From: an uncultured Tenacibaculum sp.
Lineage (GTDB): Bacteria > Bacteroidota > Bacteroidia > Flavobacteriales > Flavobacteriaceae
Direction of reading: 5' to 3'
Length of the DNA: 64,000 nt
Assembly (NCBI GenBank): GCA_947501615.1
Contig: CANMWK010000004.1
Location: 1-64,000, forward strand
The notes under the pieces are model-generated. The model made no database searches, was not told the origin of the DNA, and saw only the letters and a list, made by a program, of their open reading frames with translations. The position numbers and the translations under genes are program-made. Below, one piece after another: positions 1 to 9,053 of the stretch; within the stretch, counting starts at the first letter, position 1, and every line of letters begins with the position of its first letter.

Positions 1-77
1 CAGTTATCAGTTATCAGTTATCAGTTATCAGTTATCAGTTATCAGTTATCAGTTATCAGTTATCAGTTATCAGTTAT
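1..77. repeat. Tandem heptamer repeat, 11 copies of CAGTTAT
   Basis: Eleven uninterrupted perfect copies of the 7-mer CAGTTAT start at the first base of the window, so the array probably extends further left. It lies downstream of the minus-strand panC-panD-membrane protein genes. Perfect short arrays of this kind can vary in copy number by slippage. No coding function is visible. Confidence 0.95.
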
Positions 78-154
78 ATAAAACTATTATTTTCAACATC
101 TTACCTTACAAAAACTAGAAACTTTTATTCACTAATTTTCAACTTTTCAACCTT

Positions 155-203
155 CAAACTTTCAAACTTTCAAACTTTCAAACTTTCAAACTTTCAAAAC
201 TTT
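155..203. repeat. Tandem octamer repeat CAAACTTT
   Basis: Five perfect copies of CAAACTTT (155-194) are followed by a sixth with one extra A; related degenerate units (TTTCAACTTTTCAACC) precede it from about 137. The array ends about 10 bp before the stop codon of the minus-strand YbhN-like gene, so it sits in its 3' untranslated region. It is unrelated in unit to the neighbouring CAGTTAT array. Confidence 0.9.
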
Positions 204-213
204 AGACAAGAAA

Positions 214-1164
214 CTACTTACTCTTATTATAAATAGGCAAAAACAAGAAAGCTAAGCCTCCAAAAATAATAATCATTAATGTTTGTGCGGTCCACATAAT
301 CCATCCAAAAGCTTCACTGGGATCTTTTTCAACTCCAAATAACATAAATGCTCCAGCTACAGCTAATGGATAAGAACCGATTCCTCCATTGGTGGCAGCA
401 ATACTAAATCCTCCAGCTATAAAACCAACTAATACAGCACCTAATGGCACACTAAAATTTTCTATTGCAGGTATTGTTGCCCAAAACATAGCTACATACA
501 TTACCCAAATAAATACAGTATGAAAAATAAACGGCCATTTATCCTTCATTTTAAAAATACTAGTTAACCCTTCTGTAAGACTATTTAAAAAGTTTTTAAG
601 TTTAAGTCCAATACCTGAAGAAGCTTTTTTAACATAACTTCTTAGGATTAAAAAGCCTACTACTAAAATTGCTAAACCTCCTCCAATCACAATAGGATCA
701 AACTTCTCAGCAACTAAATTATAAATAAACTCAAATTGAATTAATAGTGTAATTCCTATAATCAAAAACATCATTACTAAATCTGCAATACGTTCAGCAA
801 CGATAGTTCCGAATCCTTTTTCAAACGGAATTTTCTCATAGGTAGTCATTACTGTTGCTCTAGACACTTCACCAGCTCTTGGAATAGCTAAATTCACAAA
901 ATAACCTACTAGAACAGCTAGAGTACTATTACCAAATTTCGGCTTGTAACCCATCGGTTGAAGTAAAAATTTCCACCGATAAGCTCTAGATAAATGACTC
1001 AATATTCCAAAAAACAATCCTAAAGCAATCCATTCATAATTAGCAGTTTTTAAATAACCAATCATTTTTTCTTTATCCATTCCTGACAAAGAGTACCAGA
1101 CTAAAAAACCTCCCAAAATGAGAGGTAAAATTATTTTTAAAATTTTCTTTTGTGAAGTATTCAA
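214..1164 (-). CDS. Lysylphosphatidylglycerol synthase TM-domain / YbhN (UPF0104) family membrane protein
   Basis: A 316-residue integral membrane protein with roughly eight hydrophobic segments spread over the whole chain and an Arg/Gly-rich stretch around residue 95 (NLAIPRAGEVSRA), typical of the LPG_synthase_TM (YbhN/AglD-like) family. That family includes flippase-like and aminoacyl-phospholipid proteins; no separate soluble aminoacyl transferase domain is present here, so lipid lysylation should not be assumed. The start is separated from the panD stop by one base, and the three genes panC, panD and this one read as one minus-strand operon. The precise substrate is unknown. Family assignment is fairly certain, function is not. 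Confidence 0.8.
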   Translation of the reverse strand: MNTSQKKILKIILPLILGGFLVWYSLSGMDKEKMIGYLKTANYEWIALGLFFGILSHLSRAYRWKFLLQPMGYKPKFGNSTLAVLVGYFVNLAIPRAGEVSRATVMTTYEKIPFEKGFGTIVAERIADLVMMFLIIGITLLIQFEFIYNLVAEKFDPIVIGGGLAILVVGFLILRSYVKKASSGIGLKLKNFLNSLTEGLTSIFKMKDKWPFIFHTVFIWVMYVAMFWATIPAIENFSVPLGAVLVGFIAGGFSIAATNGGIGSYPLAVAGAFMLFGVEKDPSEAFGWIMWTAQTLMIIIFGGLAFLFLPIYNKSK

Positions 1165-1165
1165 A

Positions 1166-1516
1166 CTACTCTAATAAATTTGTTTCTTCGTTAGGAAATA
1201 CCAATTGAGGTTTAAACTTTTTTGCTTCTTCTAATTCTAAGAATCCATAAACAATTAAGATTAAAACATCTCCTTTTTGAACCCTTCTAGCAGCGGCACC
1301 ATTTAAGGTAATTTCACCACTTCTTCTTGGCCCTGGTATTGCGTAAGTTTCTAAACGCTCTCCATTATTATTATTTACGATTTGAACTCGTTCTCCTTCA
1401 ATAATTCCAGCAGCATCCATTAAATCTTCATCTATGGTAATGCTTCCGATATAATTTAAATCTGCACCTGTTACTTTAACTCGGTGAATTTTAGATTTTA
1501 CAACTTGTACTAACAT
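1166..1516 (-). CDS. panD: Aspartate 1-decarboxylase
   Basis: PanD makes beta-alanine from L-aspartate for pantothenate synthesis in the cytoplasm. The 116-residue length matches the family. The self-processing site is visible as YIGSI with Gly24-Ser25, which the family cleaves to form the pyruvoyl cofactor; Lys9, Tyr22 and the [10 protein letters not shown] segment near residue 81 fit the fold. It lies between panC and a membrane protein on the same strand, only 43 bp from panC, so the two enzymes supplying and using beta-alanine are probably co-transcribed. Confidence 0.97.
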   Translation of the reverse strand: MLVQVVKSKIHRVKVTGADLNYIGSITIDEDLMDAAGIIEGERVQIVNNNNGERLETYAIPGPRRSGEITLNGAAARRVQKGDVLILIVYGFLELEEAKKFKPQLVFPNEETNLLE

Positions 1517-1559
1517 GCAACAAAAATACTGTTTTTAAGGAATTTATTCTTTAATTATT

Positions 1560-2411
1560 TTAATTGTTTTTAAAACGAACGTTGTCTATCAATCTAATCT
1601 CCCCAGCAAAAACTGCAATAAAAGCACGGTATCTTTTGGTAGCATCAAAACTTTCAGCAGTTTGTAATGTTTTTTCTTCAGCTATAATAAAATACTCTAG
1701 CGTCAAAAGTGGATGTTTTTTAAATTGATTTTCTACCCATTCTGTAATTTCTATTACATTTTTTGTGCCAATTTTCTTTCTTGCCTTTTTTAAGGTTTTA
1801 TGAATAAACGGAGCCGCTTCTCTGTGTTCTGGAGTTAATCTTGTATTTCTTGAACTCATTGCTAAACCATCTTTTTCTCGAAAAATTGGCATTCCCTTTA
1901 TTTTTATAGGAAGATTTAATTTCTCCACCATTTTTTTTATGATCTGAAGCTGTTGAAAATCCTTCTTCCCAAAATAAGCAACATCCGGCTCTACAATTTC
2001 AAATAAAGCTTTAACAATTGTCCCAACACCATCAAAATGCCCATCCCTAAATTTACCTTCCATTTGATGTTCTAATCCATCAAAATCAAAAGACTCAGAA
2101 TTCACATCTCCCCCATAAATTTCACTAACAGTAGGAACAAAGACAGCATCACAACTTACACTTTTTAATAATTTAGCATCTTCCTCAAACGTTTTCGGAT
2201 AATTATCTAAATCTTCCTGATTATCGAACTGTGTTGGGTTTACGAAAATACTGACAACTGTAATATCATTCTTTTGTACTGCTTTCTTTACTAAAGACAA
2301 ATGTCCTTTATGAAGAGCCCCCATTGTTGGAACAAATCCAACACTATTACCTTCATCTTTTTTTAGTGAAATATAACTTTTTAAATCCGATTTAGACTTG
2401 AATATTTTCAT
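1560..2411 (-). CDS. panC: Pantothenate synthetase (pantoate-beta-alanine ligase)
   Basis: PanC joins pantoate and beta-alanine with ATP through a pantoyl-adenylate. The 283-residue protein has the nucleotide-binding HxGH motif at residues 34-37 (PTMGALHKGH), FVNPTQF near residue 57, the YFGKKDFQQ segment and the KMSKS-like MSSRN motif near residue 186. Length and start agree with the family. It is the first gene of the panC-panD operon and diverges from the glycogen-synthase-like gene across about 95 bp. Confidence 0.97.
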   Translation of the reverse strand: MKIFKSKSDLKSYISLKKDEGNSVGFVPTMGALHKGHLSLVKKAVQKNDITVVSIFVNPTQFDNQEDLDNYPKTFEEDAKLLKSVSCDAVFVPTVSEIYGGDVNSESFDFDGLEHQMEGKFRDGHFDGVGTIVKALFEIVEPDVAYFGKKDFQQLQIIKKMVEKLNLPIKIKGMPIFREKDGLAMSSRNTRLTPEHREAAPFIHKTLKKARKKIGTKNVIEITEWVENQFKKHPLLTLEYFIIAEEKTLQTAESFDATKRYRAFIAVFAGEIRLIDNVRFKNN

Positions 2412-2474
2412 GTGTAAAATTATTAGAACAATGGCAAAATTAGCAATTTAACAGGATTTTAGCATAAAATTTCG

Positions 2475-2482
2475 TAGTTTTG
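2475..2482 (+). promoter_or_regulatory. Bacteroidetes -7 promoter element TAGTTTTG
   Basis: TAGTTTTG matches the -7 consensus TAnnTTTG. Transcription would begin about 5 nt downstream, so a TTG at 2480 that opens the reading frame lies inside the promoter and cannot be the start codon; the ATG at 2507 is the supported start. The -33 element is not convincing. Confidence 0.6.
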
Positions 2483-2506
2483 CCGCTTTATAAAGAGTTC
2501 GATTTA

Positions 2507-3328
2507 ATGAAGGATAAGAGAATTTTATATGTTTCTTCGGAAGTAATTCCATACTTACCAGAAACAGAATTATCGTCTACAGCGTTTAATGTAGCTAAAT
2601 ATGCACATTCTAAAGGGGTACAAACGCGAATTTTTATGCCACGTTTTGGGGTAATTAATGAAAGAAGACATCAATTACATGAAGTAATACGTTTATCAGG
2701 TATGAACCTTATCATTGATGATATGGATATGCCTTTAATCATAAAAGTTGCTTCTATCCCTAAAGAAAGAATGCAAGTTTACTTCATAGATAATGATGAA
2801 TACTTCAAACGTAAAGCTATCTACACTGATGAAGATGATAAATTATTCGATGACAATGATGAAAGAATGATCTTTTTTGCTAAAGGTGTAGTGGAAACTG
2901 TTAAAAAATTAAATTGGGCACCAGATATTATTCATGTTCATGGATGGATGGCTTCTCTATTACCTTTATACTTGAAAGAATTTTATAAAGAAGAGCCTTT
3001 ATTTAGCGAAAGTAAAATTGTTACTTCTCTTTACAGTAATGAATTCCCTGGAGAATTAAATAATAAGCTTATCGATAAAGTAAAGTTTGATAAAGTTGAT
3101 AACGACACTATTTCTCATCTTCAAACTCCAAATCAAGAAAACATTTTAAAAAATGCAATCTTAAATTCAGATGCAATTATTAAAGGAAGTTCTGATTTTT
3201 CTGAGGATTTAGAACAATTCATTACCGAAAGTGGCGTTACTGTTCTTGACTACCAATCTGAAGAGTATTTAACTGAAGCTTATCTTGATTTTTACAAACA
3301 AGATGTGTTAGAGCTTCAAGATTCTTAA
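2507..3328 (+). CDS. GT5-type glycogen/starch synthase catalytic-domain protein (short form)
   Basis: The first roughly 240 residues match the N-terminal half of GT5 glycogen/starch synthases: ILYVSSEVIPYLPETELSS at the start, HSKGVQTRIFMPRFG, and PDIIHVHGWMASLLPLYLK about residues 141-160. At 273 residues from the ATG it is far shorter than full GlgA (about 480) and lacks the C-terminal nucleotide-sugar domain, so glycosyl transfer by this protein alone is doubtful. This short form next to a DUF4270 gene and glmS is, from memory, typical of flavobacteria. The ATG at 2507 is chosen because the upstream TTG falls in the promoter. Role unknown. Confidence 0.8.
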   Translation: MKDKRILYVSSEVIPYLPETELSSTAFNVAKYAHSKGVQTRIFMPRFGVINERRHQLHEVIRLSGMNLIIDDMDMPLIIKVASIPKERMQVYFIDNDEYFKRKAIYTDEDDKLFDDNDERMIFFAKGVVETVKKLNWAPDIIHVHGWMASLLPLYLKEFYKEEPLFSESKIVTSLYSNEFPGELNNKLIDKVKFDKVDNDTISHLQTPNQENILKNAILNSDAIIKGSSDFSEDLEQFITESGVTVLDYQSEEYLTEAYLDFYKQDVLELQDS

Positions 3329-3345
3329 TTTATCAAATTTAAATA

Positions 3346-4881
3346 ATGAAAAAGACTTTTTATATAGCTCTAGCTTTTATAAGCTTTTTAGTTGTCATGT
3401 CTTGTGAGAAAGATTTTAGAGAGATTGGAGGAAATGTTATTAGCAATAACGAATTTAGCACAGGTAAAATTACTCTTGAAATAGAAACTACTCCTGTTGA
3501 CATTAGTACTGTTAGAGCAGATAACATTGCTATAGGTTCACTTGGTGAGTATTGGTTAGGAGTGTATAAAAATGATGATTATAAGAAAATAGAATCATCA
3601 ATTATTAGTCAGCTAGGCATTACTACTAATCCTAGGACACAACAAAATAGTACAACGGATGAATTGGACTCTATTTTTGTATTTAATGATGCCTATTTAA
3701 TTTTACCATACCAGGCAACATTAGTAGGGAGAACAGGTACTGGAACTCCTGATTTTAGATTAGATTCAATTTTAGGAACACCAGAAACTCCTGTTTCTAT
3801 AAAAGTATATAGGAATGGAACTTTCTTAAACACCTTAAATCCAAATGCTCCTGAGGAACAGAACATGTTCTTATCTAATAAAGACTACACACAAGAGGAA
3901 TTATTAAATGATAATCCTAATTATGTTCATGTACCTAACCCTTTAGATACAGTTCTTCCAGTAAGGAGAGAATTAAGTACTGGTAGTACATTTTTTACTG
4001 ATGTTAAGCTTACGAATTCTATACCATTCATTAGGATAAAATTAGATAAGGCTAGGATGAAAGAACTATTCTGGGATAAATTTGGAGATCCAGAATTTTC
4101 AACAGCAGCTGCTTTCAATCAATACTTTAAAGGTGTTATTATAAAAGCAGAAGGAACAGATGGCTCTATGATACCTATATCTTTTACAAATAGACCATCT
4201 ATTGAATTTTATTACACAGAAACCAGAGTAGAGATAGAAAATGGAGCTAGAGTCGTAAAAGACACTATTTTGGGTAGTTATCCTTTTGTTCTAGGAGGAG
4301 TCTCTAACAGTCAGTATAAAATGTCACCTGTAGCTAATCCACCATCTAGCAATAGTTTTAACATACAAGGTACTGCTGGAAGTGCAGCTAGAATTAATAT
4401 CTTTAATGGTAATGAACTTCAGGATTTAAAGAATAGGGATATTATTATCAATGATGCCACATTAACGTTTAATATTGATGCTTCAAGAGATACAACTGCA
4501 GTTCCGTTACGCTTGTTTGTATACAGAGAAACAAGTAATGGTGATGAACAAATAAAAGATGCTGTTACTGAAGTTTCTACTTTTGGTGGTAATTTGAGAC
4601 TTGAAGACTCTAAACCTAGTTCGTATTCTTTTAAAATAACAGACTATGTTTCTGACCTTTTATCTGGAGAAATTGAAGAAAATTCTCCACTAATTTTAAA
4701 AGTTTTTAATACACCTACGGACCTAGCTGTAGACCCTCAAACAGGGATTGTTAGAGGAATAAATATCGAAACTTATAATTGGAACCCAAGAGGGGTTACT
4801 ATTTTAAATAATGAAATAACAAACGGTGAAAGAAGGGCAAAACTAACAATATCATTTACAGAAGAAAAAGACGACAATTAA
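3346..4881 (+). CDS. DUF4270 family lipoprotein
   Basis: A 511-residue protein with a lipoprotein signal (hydrophobic 5-18, Cys at 20 in VMSCEKDF) followed by a beta-rich region with the repeated phrases expected of DUF4270 proteins (NEFSTGKITLEIETTPVD at the N-terminus, later an INDATLTFNIDAS segment). It is likely exported and lipid-anchored. It sits 17 bp after the GT5-like gene and 15 bp before glmS, so the three are probably co-transcribed. No enzymatic motif is visible and the family function is unknown to me. Confidence 0.85.
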   Translation: MKKTFYIALAFISFLVVMSCEKDFREIGGNVISNNEFSTGKITLEIETTPVDISTVRADNIAIGSLGEYWLGVYKNDDYKKIESSIISQLGITTNPRTQQNSTTDELDSIFVFNDAYLILPYQATLVGRTGTGTPDFRLDSILGTPETPVSIKVYRNGTFLNTLNPNAPEEQNMFLSNKDYTQEELLNDNPNYVHVPNPLDTVLPVRRELSTGSTFFTDVKLTNSIPFIRIKLDKARMKELFWDKFGDPEFSTAAAFNQYFKGVIIKAEGTDGSMIPISFTNRPSIEFYYTETRVEIENGARVVKDTILGSYPFVLGGVSNSQYKMSPVANPPSSNSFNIQGTAGSAARINIFNGNELQDLKNRDIIINDATLTFNIDASRDTTAVPLRLFVYRETSNGDEQIKDAVTEVSTFGGNLRLEDSKPSSYSFKITDYVSDLLSGEIEENSPLILKVFNTPTDLAVDPQTGIVRGINIETYNWNPRGVTILNNEITNGERRAKLTISFTEEKDDN

Positions 4882-4896
4882 TCAAAAAATTAAAAT

Positions 4897-6753
4897 ATGT
4901 GTGGAATCACTGCTTACATAGGAGAACGAGATGCCTATCCTATTGTAATTAACGGTCTGAAAAGGTTAGAATATCGAGGTTATGATAGTGCTGGAATAAT
5001 GATGTATGATGGAAAAGAGATGAGGCTATCTAAAACTAAAGGTAAAGTTTCCGATCTTGAATCTATTACTGACAGTGATGAATCTAGAAAGTTAGGTAAA
5101 ATTGGTATTGGTCATACAAGATGGGCAACTCATGGTGTACCCAACAATATAAATTCACACCCCCATTTTTCTGAATCTGGAAACTTAGCCATCGTTCACA
5201 ATGGTATTATTGAAAATTATGATACTATTAAAAAAGAACTTATTTCTAGGGGCTATCAATTTCAAAGTGACACCGATACTGAAGTCTTAATAAATTTAAT
5301 TGAAGAGGTTAAAAAAAACGAAGGTTGTAAATTAGGAAAAGCTGTGCAATTAGCATTAACTAATGTTATTGGAGCTTACGCGATTGCTGTTTTTGATAAA
5401 ACTAAACCCAATGAAATAGTAGTAGCTCGATTGGGTAGTCCTATAGCCATAGGAATTGGTCAAGAAAACAAAGAATTTTTTGTTGCCTCTGATGCCTCTC
5501 CTTTTATTGAGTTTACAAAAGATGCAGTGTATTTAGAAGATGGTGAACTTGCTATTATTAAAAAAGGAAGAGAGATTCGTGTTCGTAAAATTGACAACGA
5601 CATACGTGTTGATGCTAATATTCAAGAGTTAAAATTGAATCTAGATCAAATTGAAAAAGGCGGTTATGATCACTTTATGCTAAAAGAAATTTATGAACAA
5701 CCTAAGGCCATTACGGATACCTTTCGAGGACGTATGTTGGCTAATGAAGGCATCATAAGAATGGCTGGTATAGATGATCATTTATCTAAATTTTTAAATG
5801 CTGATAGGATCATTGTTATTGCTTGCGGAACATCTTGGCATGCTGGATTGGTAGGTGAATATCTTTTAGAAGATATGGCTAGAATTCCTGTTGAAGTTGA
5901 ATACGCATCCGAATTTAGATATAGAAATCCAATTATTACACCTAAAGATGTTGTCATAGCTATTTCTCAATCTGGTGAAACTGCTGACACATTAGCCGCT
6001 ATTAAATTAGCGAAATCTAAGGGTGCTTTTGTATTTGGCATCTGTAACGTAGTAGGATCATCTATTGCTAGAGAAACTCATGCTGGTGCTTATACTCACG
6101 CCGGACCTGAAATTGGCGTAGCTTCAACAAAAGCTTTTACTACTCAAATTACTATTCTTTCTTTAATCTCTTTAAAATTAGCCCAAGCTAAAGGAACTTT
6201 ATCTAAAACCGCTGTAAATAATTATTTACAGACCATGCAACAAATTCCTAATCAGGTAGAAAAATTATTACAAATTGATAAAGAAGTACAAAAAATAGCT
6301 TTTCATTATAAGAATGCTACAAACTGTTTATATTTAGGAAGAGGGTTTAATTTTCCTGTAGCTCTAGAAGGTGCATTAAAACTTAAAGAGATTTCATATA
6401 TCCATGCAGAGGGTTATCCCGCAGCAGAAATGAAACACGGACCTATTGCTTTAATTGACGAGAATATGCCTGTTTTTGTTATTGCCAATAGAAAAGGCCA
6501 TTATGAAAAAGTTGTAAGTAATATTCAAGAAATAAAATCTAGAAGCGGAAAAATTATAGCTATTGTTACTGAAGGTGATGTTACAGTTAAAGAACTTGCA
6601 GATCATGTTATTGAAATACCTGAAACTGAAGAAGCTTTTACTCCTTTATTAACAACTATTCCATTACAATTGTTATCATATCATATCGCAGTAATGTTAG
6701 GAAAGAATGTGGATCAACCTAGAAATCTAGCGAAATCTGTTACTGTTGAATAA
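4897..6753 (+). CDS. glmS: Glutamine-fructose-6-phosphate aminotransferase (isomerizing)
   Basis: GlmS makes glucosamine-6-phosphate from fructose-6-phosphate and glutamine, the first step to UDP-GlcNAc for peptidoglycan. MCGITAYIG places the N-terminal nucleophile Cys2; GHTRWATHG near residue 73 and NGIIENY near 102 belong to the class II glutaminase domain. Two SIS sugar-isomerase domains follow, with ACGTSWHAG, SQSGETADT and SKAFTTQ motifs in the first, and the chain ends in the conserved DQPRNLAKSVTVE. The 618-residue length is normal. It is the last gene of its operon and ends before a strong bidirectional terminator. Confidence 0.98.
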   Translation: MCGITAYIGERDAYPIVINGLKRLEYRGYDSAGIMMYDGKEMRLSKTKGKVSDLESITDSDESRKLGKIGIGHTRWATHGVPNNINSHPHFSESGNLAIVHNGIIENYDTIKKELISRGYQFQSDTDTEVLINLIEEVKKNEGCKLGKAVQLALTNVIGAYAIAVFDKTKPNEIVVARLGSPIAIGIGQENKEFFVASDASPFIEFTKDAVYLEDGELAIIKKGREIRVRKIDNDIRVDANIQELKLNLDQIEKGGYDHFMLKEIYEQPKAITDTFRGRMLANEGIIRMAGIDDHLSKFLNADRIIVIACGTSWHAGLVGEYLLEDMARIPVEVEYASEFRYRNPIITPKDVVIAISQSGETADTLAAIKLAKSKGAFVFGICNVVGSSIARETHAGAYTHAGPEIGVASTKAFTTQITILSLISLKLAQAKGTLSKTAVNNYLQTMQQIPNQVEKLLQIDKEVQKIAFHYKNATNCLYLGRGFNFPVALEGALKLKEISYIHAEGYPAAEMKHGPIALIDENMPVFVIANRKGHYEKVVSNIQEIKSRSGKIIAIVTEGDVTVKELADHVIEIPETEEAFTPLLTTIPLQLLSYHIAVMLGKNVDQPRNLAKSVTVE

Positions 6754-6774
6754 TCCTATAGCATTATCATAATT

Positions 6775-6819
6775 TAAGACATAAAAAAACAGCTAAATTA
6801 GCTGTTTTTTTATGTCTTA
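6775..6819. terminator. Bidirectional intrinsic terminator between glmS and the endonuclease gene
   Basis: A perfect stem of about 20 bp (TAAGACATAAAAAAACAGCT and its complement) has A- and T-rich arms, giving a U-tract on either strand. It can end both glmS (plus) and the convergent endonuclease gene (minus). Confidence 0.9.
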
Positions 6820-6826
6820 AATTTAC

Positions 6827-7783
6827 CTATTCTTTTTTTAAAAAATTCACATAGACTGGAAAATGATCTGAAAAACCGCCTTTATACCATGGTCCGATGT
6901 AGGTTCTAAACGGGCTTCCTTTATACTTCCCTTTATGTGTTTGCAACCATCTCTTATTAAATATTTTTGCTCCAGTAAACTTATGTCTTGCTTCATCTCC
7001 TAATAAGTTCTTAGAAACAATTATTTGATCAAATAAAAACCACTCTTTTTTAAAAGTTAAAGATCCTAATCCTTTAGTATGTAAACTTAACATAGGATTA
7101 TGAAAATCTTCAGAAACAAGGTATTCTTGTATGCTTTCGGAAGATGGATTATCATTAAAATCTCCCATGATAATAATTTTTGCTTGACTATCTTCTACTC
7201 TTATCTCATTAATAACTTTCTGAACGACTTGAGCTGCTTTAACCCTTTTATGTCTTGTTACTTCTTCACCTTCTCTTCTAGATGGCCAATGATTAACAAT
7301 AATATGAACTAATTCGCCATTTAAAAAACCACTAACTAATAATACATCTCGTGTATGATCTTTTTCTCCACTTTCCTTATCTAAAAAATCAAAATGAAAT
7401 CGTTTACTGTCAACAGGATCAAAAAATTGATCTCTGTATAGTAAGGCGGTATCAATACCACGTTCATCTTTAGAATCAAAATGAATATATCTGTAACCGT
7501 AATCAAATAATTTTTTTTGATGTATTAAATCATTTAAAACTTTTCTATTCTCAACTTCAACTAAACCAACTAAAACAGGCGCTTCATTTGAAATATTTTT
7601 ACCTATCTGAGAAATTACATAACTAATTTTTTGAAGTTTCTTAAAATAACGTTTTCGCGTCCATTTACGTTTACCAGAAGGCGTAAAACTATCATCGTTT
7701 GTTAAAGGGTCATCAATTGTATCGAATAAATTTTCGACATTGTAAAAAGCAATCGTAATAATTTTATCTCTACTGTAATTCAT
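6827..7783 (-). CDS. Endonuclease/exonuclease/phosphatase family protein
   Basis: A 318-residue member of the EEP fold with all usual catalytic blocks: FYNVENLFD (13-21), LVEVEN with Glu76/78, RGIDTALLYR (108-117), VNHWPSR with His165, GDFNDNPSS (207-215) and SDHFPVY near the C-terminus. Such proteins hydrolyse phosphodiester or phosphate bonds in a metal-dependent way; the substrate (DNA, lipid or sugar phosphate) cannot be read from sequence. No signal peptide is apparent. It stands alone on the minus strand downstream of prfA, from which it is separated by a terminator. Confidence 0.85.
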   Translation of the reverse strand: MNYSRDKIITIAFYNVENLFDTIDDPLTNDDSFTPSGKRKWTRKRYFKKLQKISYVISQIGKNISNEAPVLVGLVEVENRKVLNDLIHQKKLFDYGYRYIHFDSKDERGIDTALLYRDQFFDPVDSKRFHFDFLDKESGEKDHTRDVLLVSGFLNGELVHIIVNHWPSRREGEEVTRHKRVKAAQVVQKVINEIRVEDSQAKIIIMGDFNDNPSSESIQEYLVSEDFHNPMLSLHTKGLGSLTFKKEWFLFDQIIVSKNLLGDEARHKFTGAKIFNKRWLQTHKGKYKGSPFRTYIGPWYKGGFSDHFPVYVNFLKKE

Positions 7784-7856
7784 TTGTAATATTTCGCAAT
7801 ATGATTATCCGTAATGTTTAATCATAACTAAAAACAGATATTCAAATTTCATAAAC

Positions 7857-7888
7857 TAAAAAAAACGCAACCTAAGATTGCGTTTTGT
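7857..7888 (-). terminator. Intrinsic terminator of prfA
   Basis: A 9-bp stem (AAAACGCAA/TTGCGTTTT) with a 7-nt loop is followed on the minus strand by a run of T, directly after the prfA stop codon at 7891. Confidence 0.85.
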
Positions 7889-7890
7889 AT

Positions 7891-8967
7891 TTATATGGTT
7901 TCTCCTAATTCTTTTAATTTAGAAGTATTTTCTGCTAACATAAGTTCATCAATAATCTTTTGAACATCACCATTTACAATGTTTTGAAGATCATATAATG
8001 TTAACCCTATTCTGTGATCCGTTACTCGACCTTGTGGATAATTATAGGTTCTAATCTTTGCAGAACGATCTCCAGATGTTACCATAGAACCTCTTTTTGC
8101 AGCATCTTCAGCTTGCTTTTTTGCCAACTCTAAATCGTATAAACGAGAACGTAATACTTTAAATGCTTTTTCTTTATTTTTATGTTGCGATTTTTGATCT
8201 TGACATTGCGCAACTAACCCCGTAGGGATATGTGTTAAACGAACGGCAGAATATGTAGTATTTACAGATTGTCCTCCAGGACCAGATGAACAGAAGAAAT
8301 CTATACGAACGTCTTTTGGATTTATTTCTACATCAAACTCTTCCGCTTCAGGGAAAACCATACAAGTTGCAGCTGATGTATGAACTCTACCTTGGGTCTC
8401 TGTTTGAGGAACTCTTTGTACACGATGAACTCCTGCTTCGAATTTTAACGTTCCGTAAACATCTTCACCCGAAACTTCAAACTGAATTTCTTTAAATCCA
8501 CCATTTGTTCCTTCACTGTAATCTACAATAGAAACTTTCCAACCTCTACCTTCACAGTATTTAGAGTACATTCTAAACAAATCTCCAGCGAAAATACTAG
8601 CTTCATCTCCTCCAGTACCTGCACGTAATTCAACTACAGCGTTTTTACCATCTTCAGGATCTTTAGGTATTAACAAAAATTTAATCTCCTCTTCTAAAAC
8701 AGGAATTCTTTCCTTAGCCTCATCCATCTCCATTTTAGCCATTTCTACCATTTCTGCATCACTTCCATCGGCTATAATTTCCTTAGCTTCATCTATGTTG
8801 TTTAAAAGCATTTGATATTCATCAGCTTTTTTAACAACTTTACCTAAGTCTTTGTATTCTTTATTTAACTGAACGTAACGTTTTTGATCAGAGATAATAT
8901 CCGGTTGGATGATTAAATCTGAAACCTCATCAAAACGTTGTTTAACAATCTGTAATTTATCTAGCAT
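7891..8967 (-). CDS. prfA: Peptide chain release factor 1
   Basis: RF1 terminates translation at UAA and UAG. The 358-residue protein shows the GGQ peptidyl-tRNA hydrolysis motif in [12 protein letters not shown] (about 228-239) and the RF1-type codon-reading PxT motif as PQT in [16 protein letters not shown], distinguishing it from RF2 (SPF). The N-terminal helical domain and C-terminal region are full length. It starts divergently from a small lipoprotein gene and is followed by its own terminator. Confidence 0.97.
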   Translation of the reverse strand: MLDKLQIVKQRFDEVSDLIIQPDIISDQKRYVQLNKEYKDLGKVVKKADEYQMLLNNIDEAKEIIADGSDAEMVEMAKMEMDEAKERIPVLEEEIKFLLIPKDPEDGKNAVVELRAGTGGDEASIFAGDLFRMYSKYCEGRGWKVSIVDYSEGTNGGFKEIQFEVSGEDVYGTLKFEAGVHRVQRVPQTETQGRVHTSAATCMVFPEAEEFDVEINPKDVRIDFFCSSGPGGQSVNTTYSAVRLTHIPTGLVAQCQDQKSQHKNKEKAFKVLRSRLYDLELAKKQAEDAAKRGSMVTSGDRSAKIRTYNYPQGRVTDHRIGLTLYDLQNIVNGDVQKIIDELMLAENTSKLKELGETI

Positions 8968-9005
8968 TATTCTTTTCGTTGGTGTGCGAATTTACGACTT
9001 TTCTT

Positions 9006-9013
9006 TAAATTTG
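9006..9013 (+). promoter_or_regulatory. -7 promoter element TAAATTTG
   Basis: TAAATTTG is an exact TAnnTTTG match 20 to 41 bp before the two possible ATG starts of the small lipoprotein gene. No clear -33 element was identified. Confidence 0.5.
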
Positions 9014-9053
9014 TAATACTGGAAATCAGCGTATGAACAAAAATTGTTTGATA

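Noticed and set aside
214..1164. Lysylphosphatidylglycerol synthase (MprF) activity
   Set aside because: Only the membrane domain is present; the soluble aminoacyl transfer domain of MprF is missing.
2480..2506. TTG start of the GT5-like gene
   Set aside because: The TTG forms the end of the -7 promoter box, so it is not transcribed; the ATG at 2507 fits better. The same logic moved the starts of purM and glyS.
7100..7312. Plus-strand frame inside the endonuclease gene
   Set aside because: Low-complexity, lies fully within the well-supported EEP gene on the other strand; many similar shadow frames (such as 12047-12508 in GSIII and 25497-25763 in the TonB receptor) were left out for the same reason.
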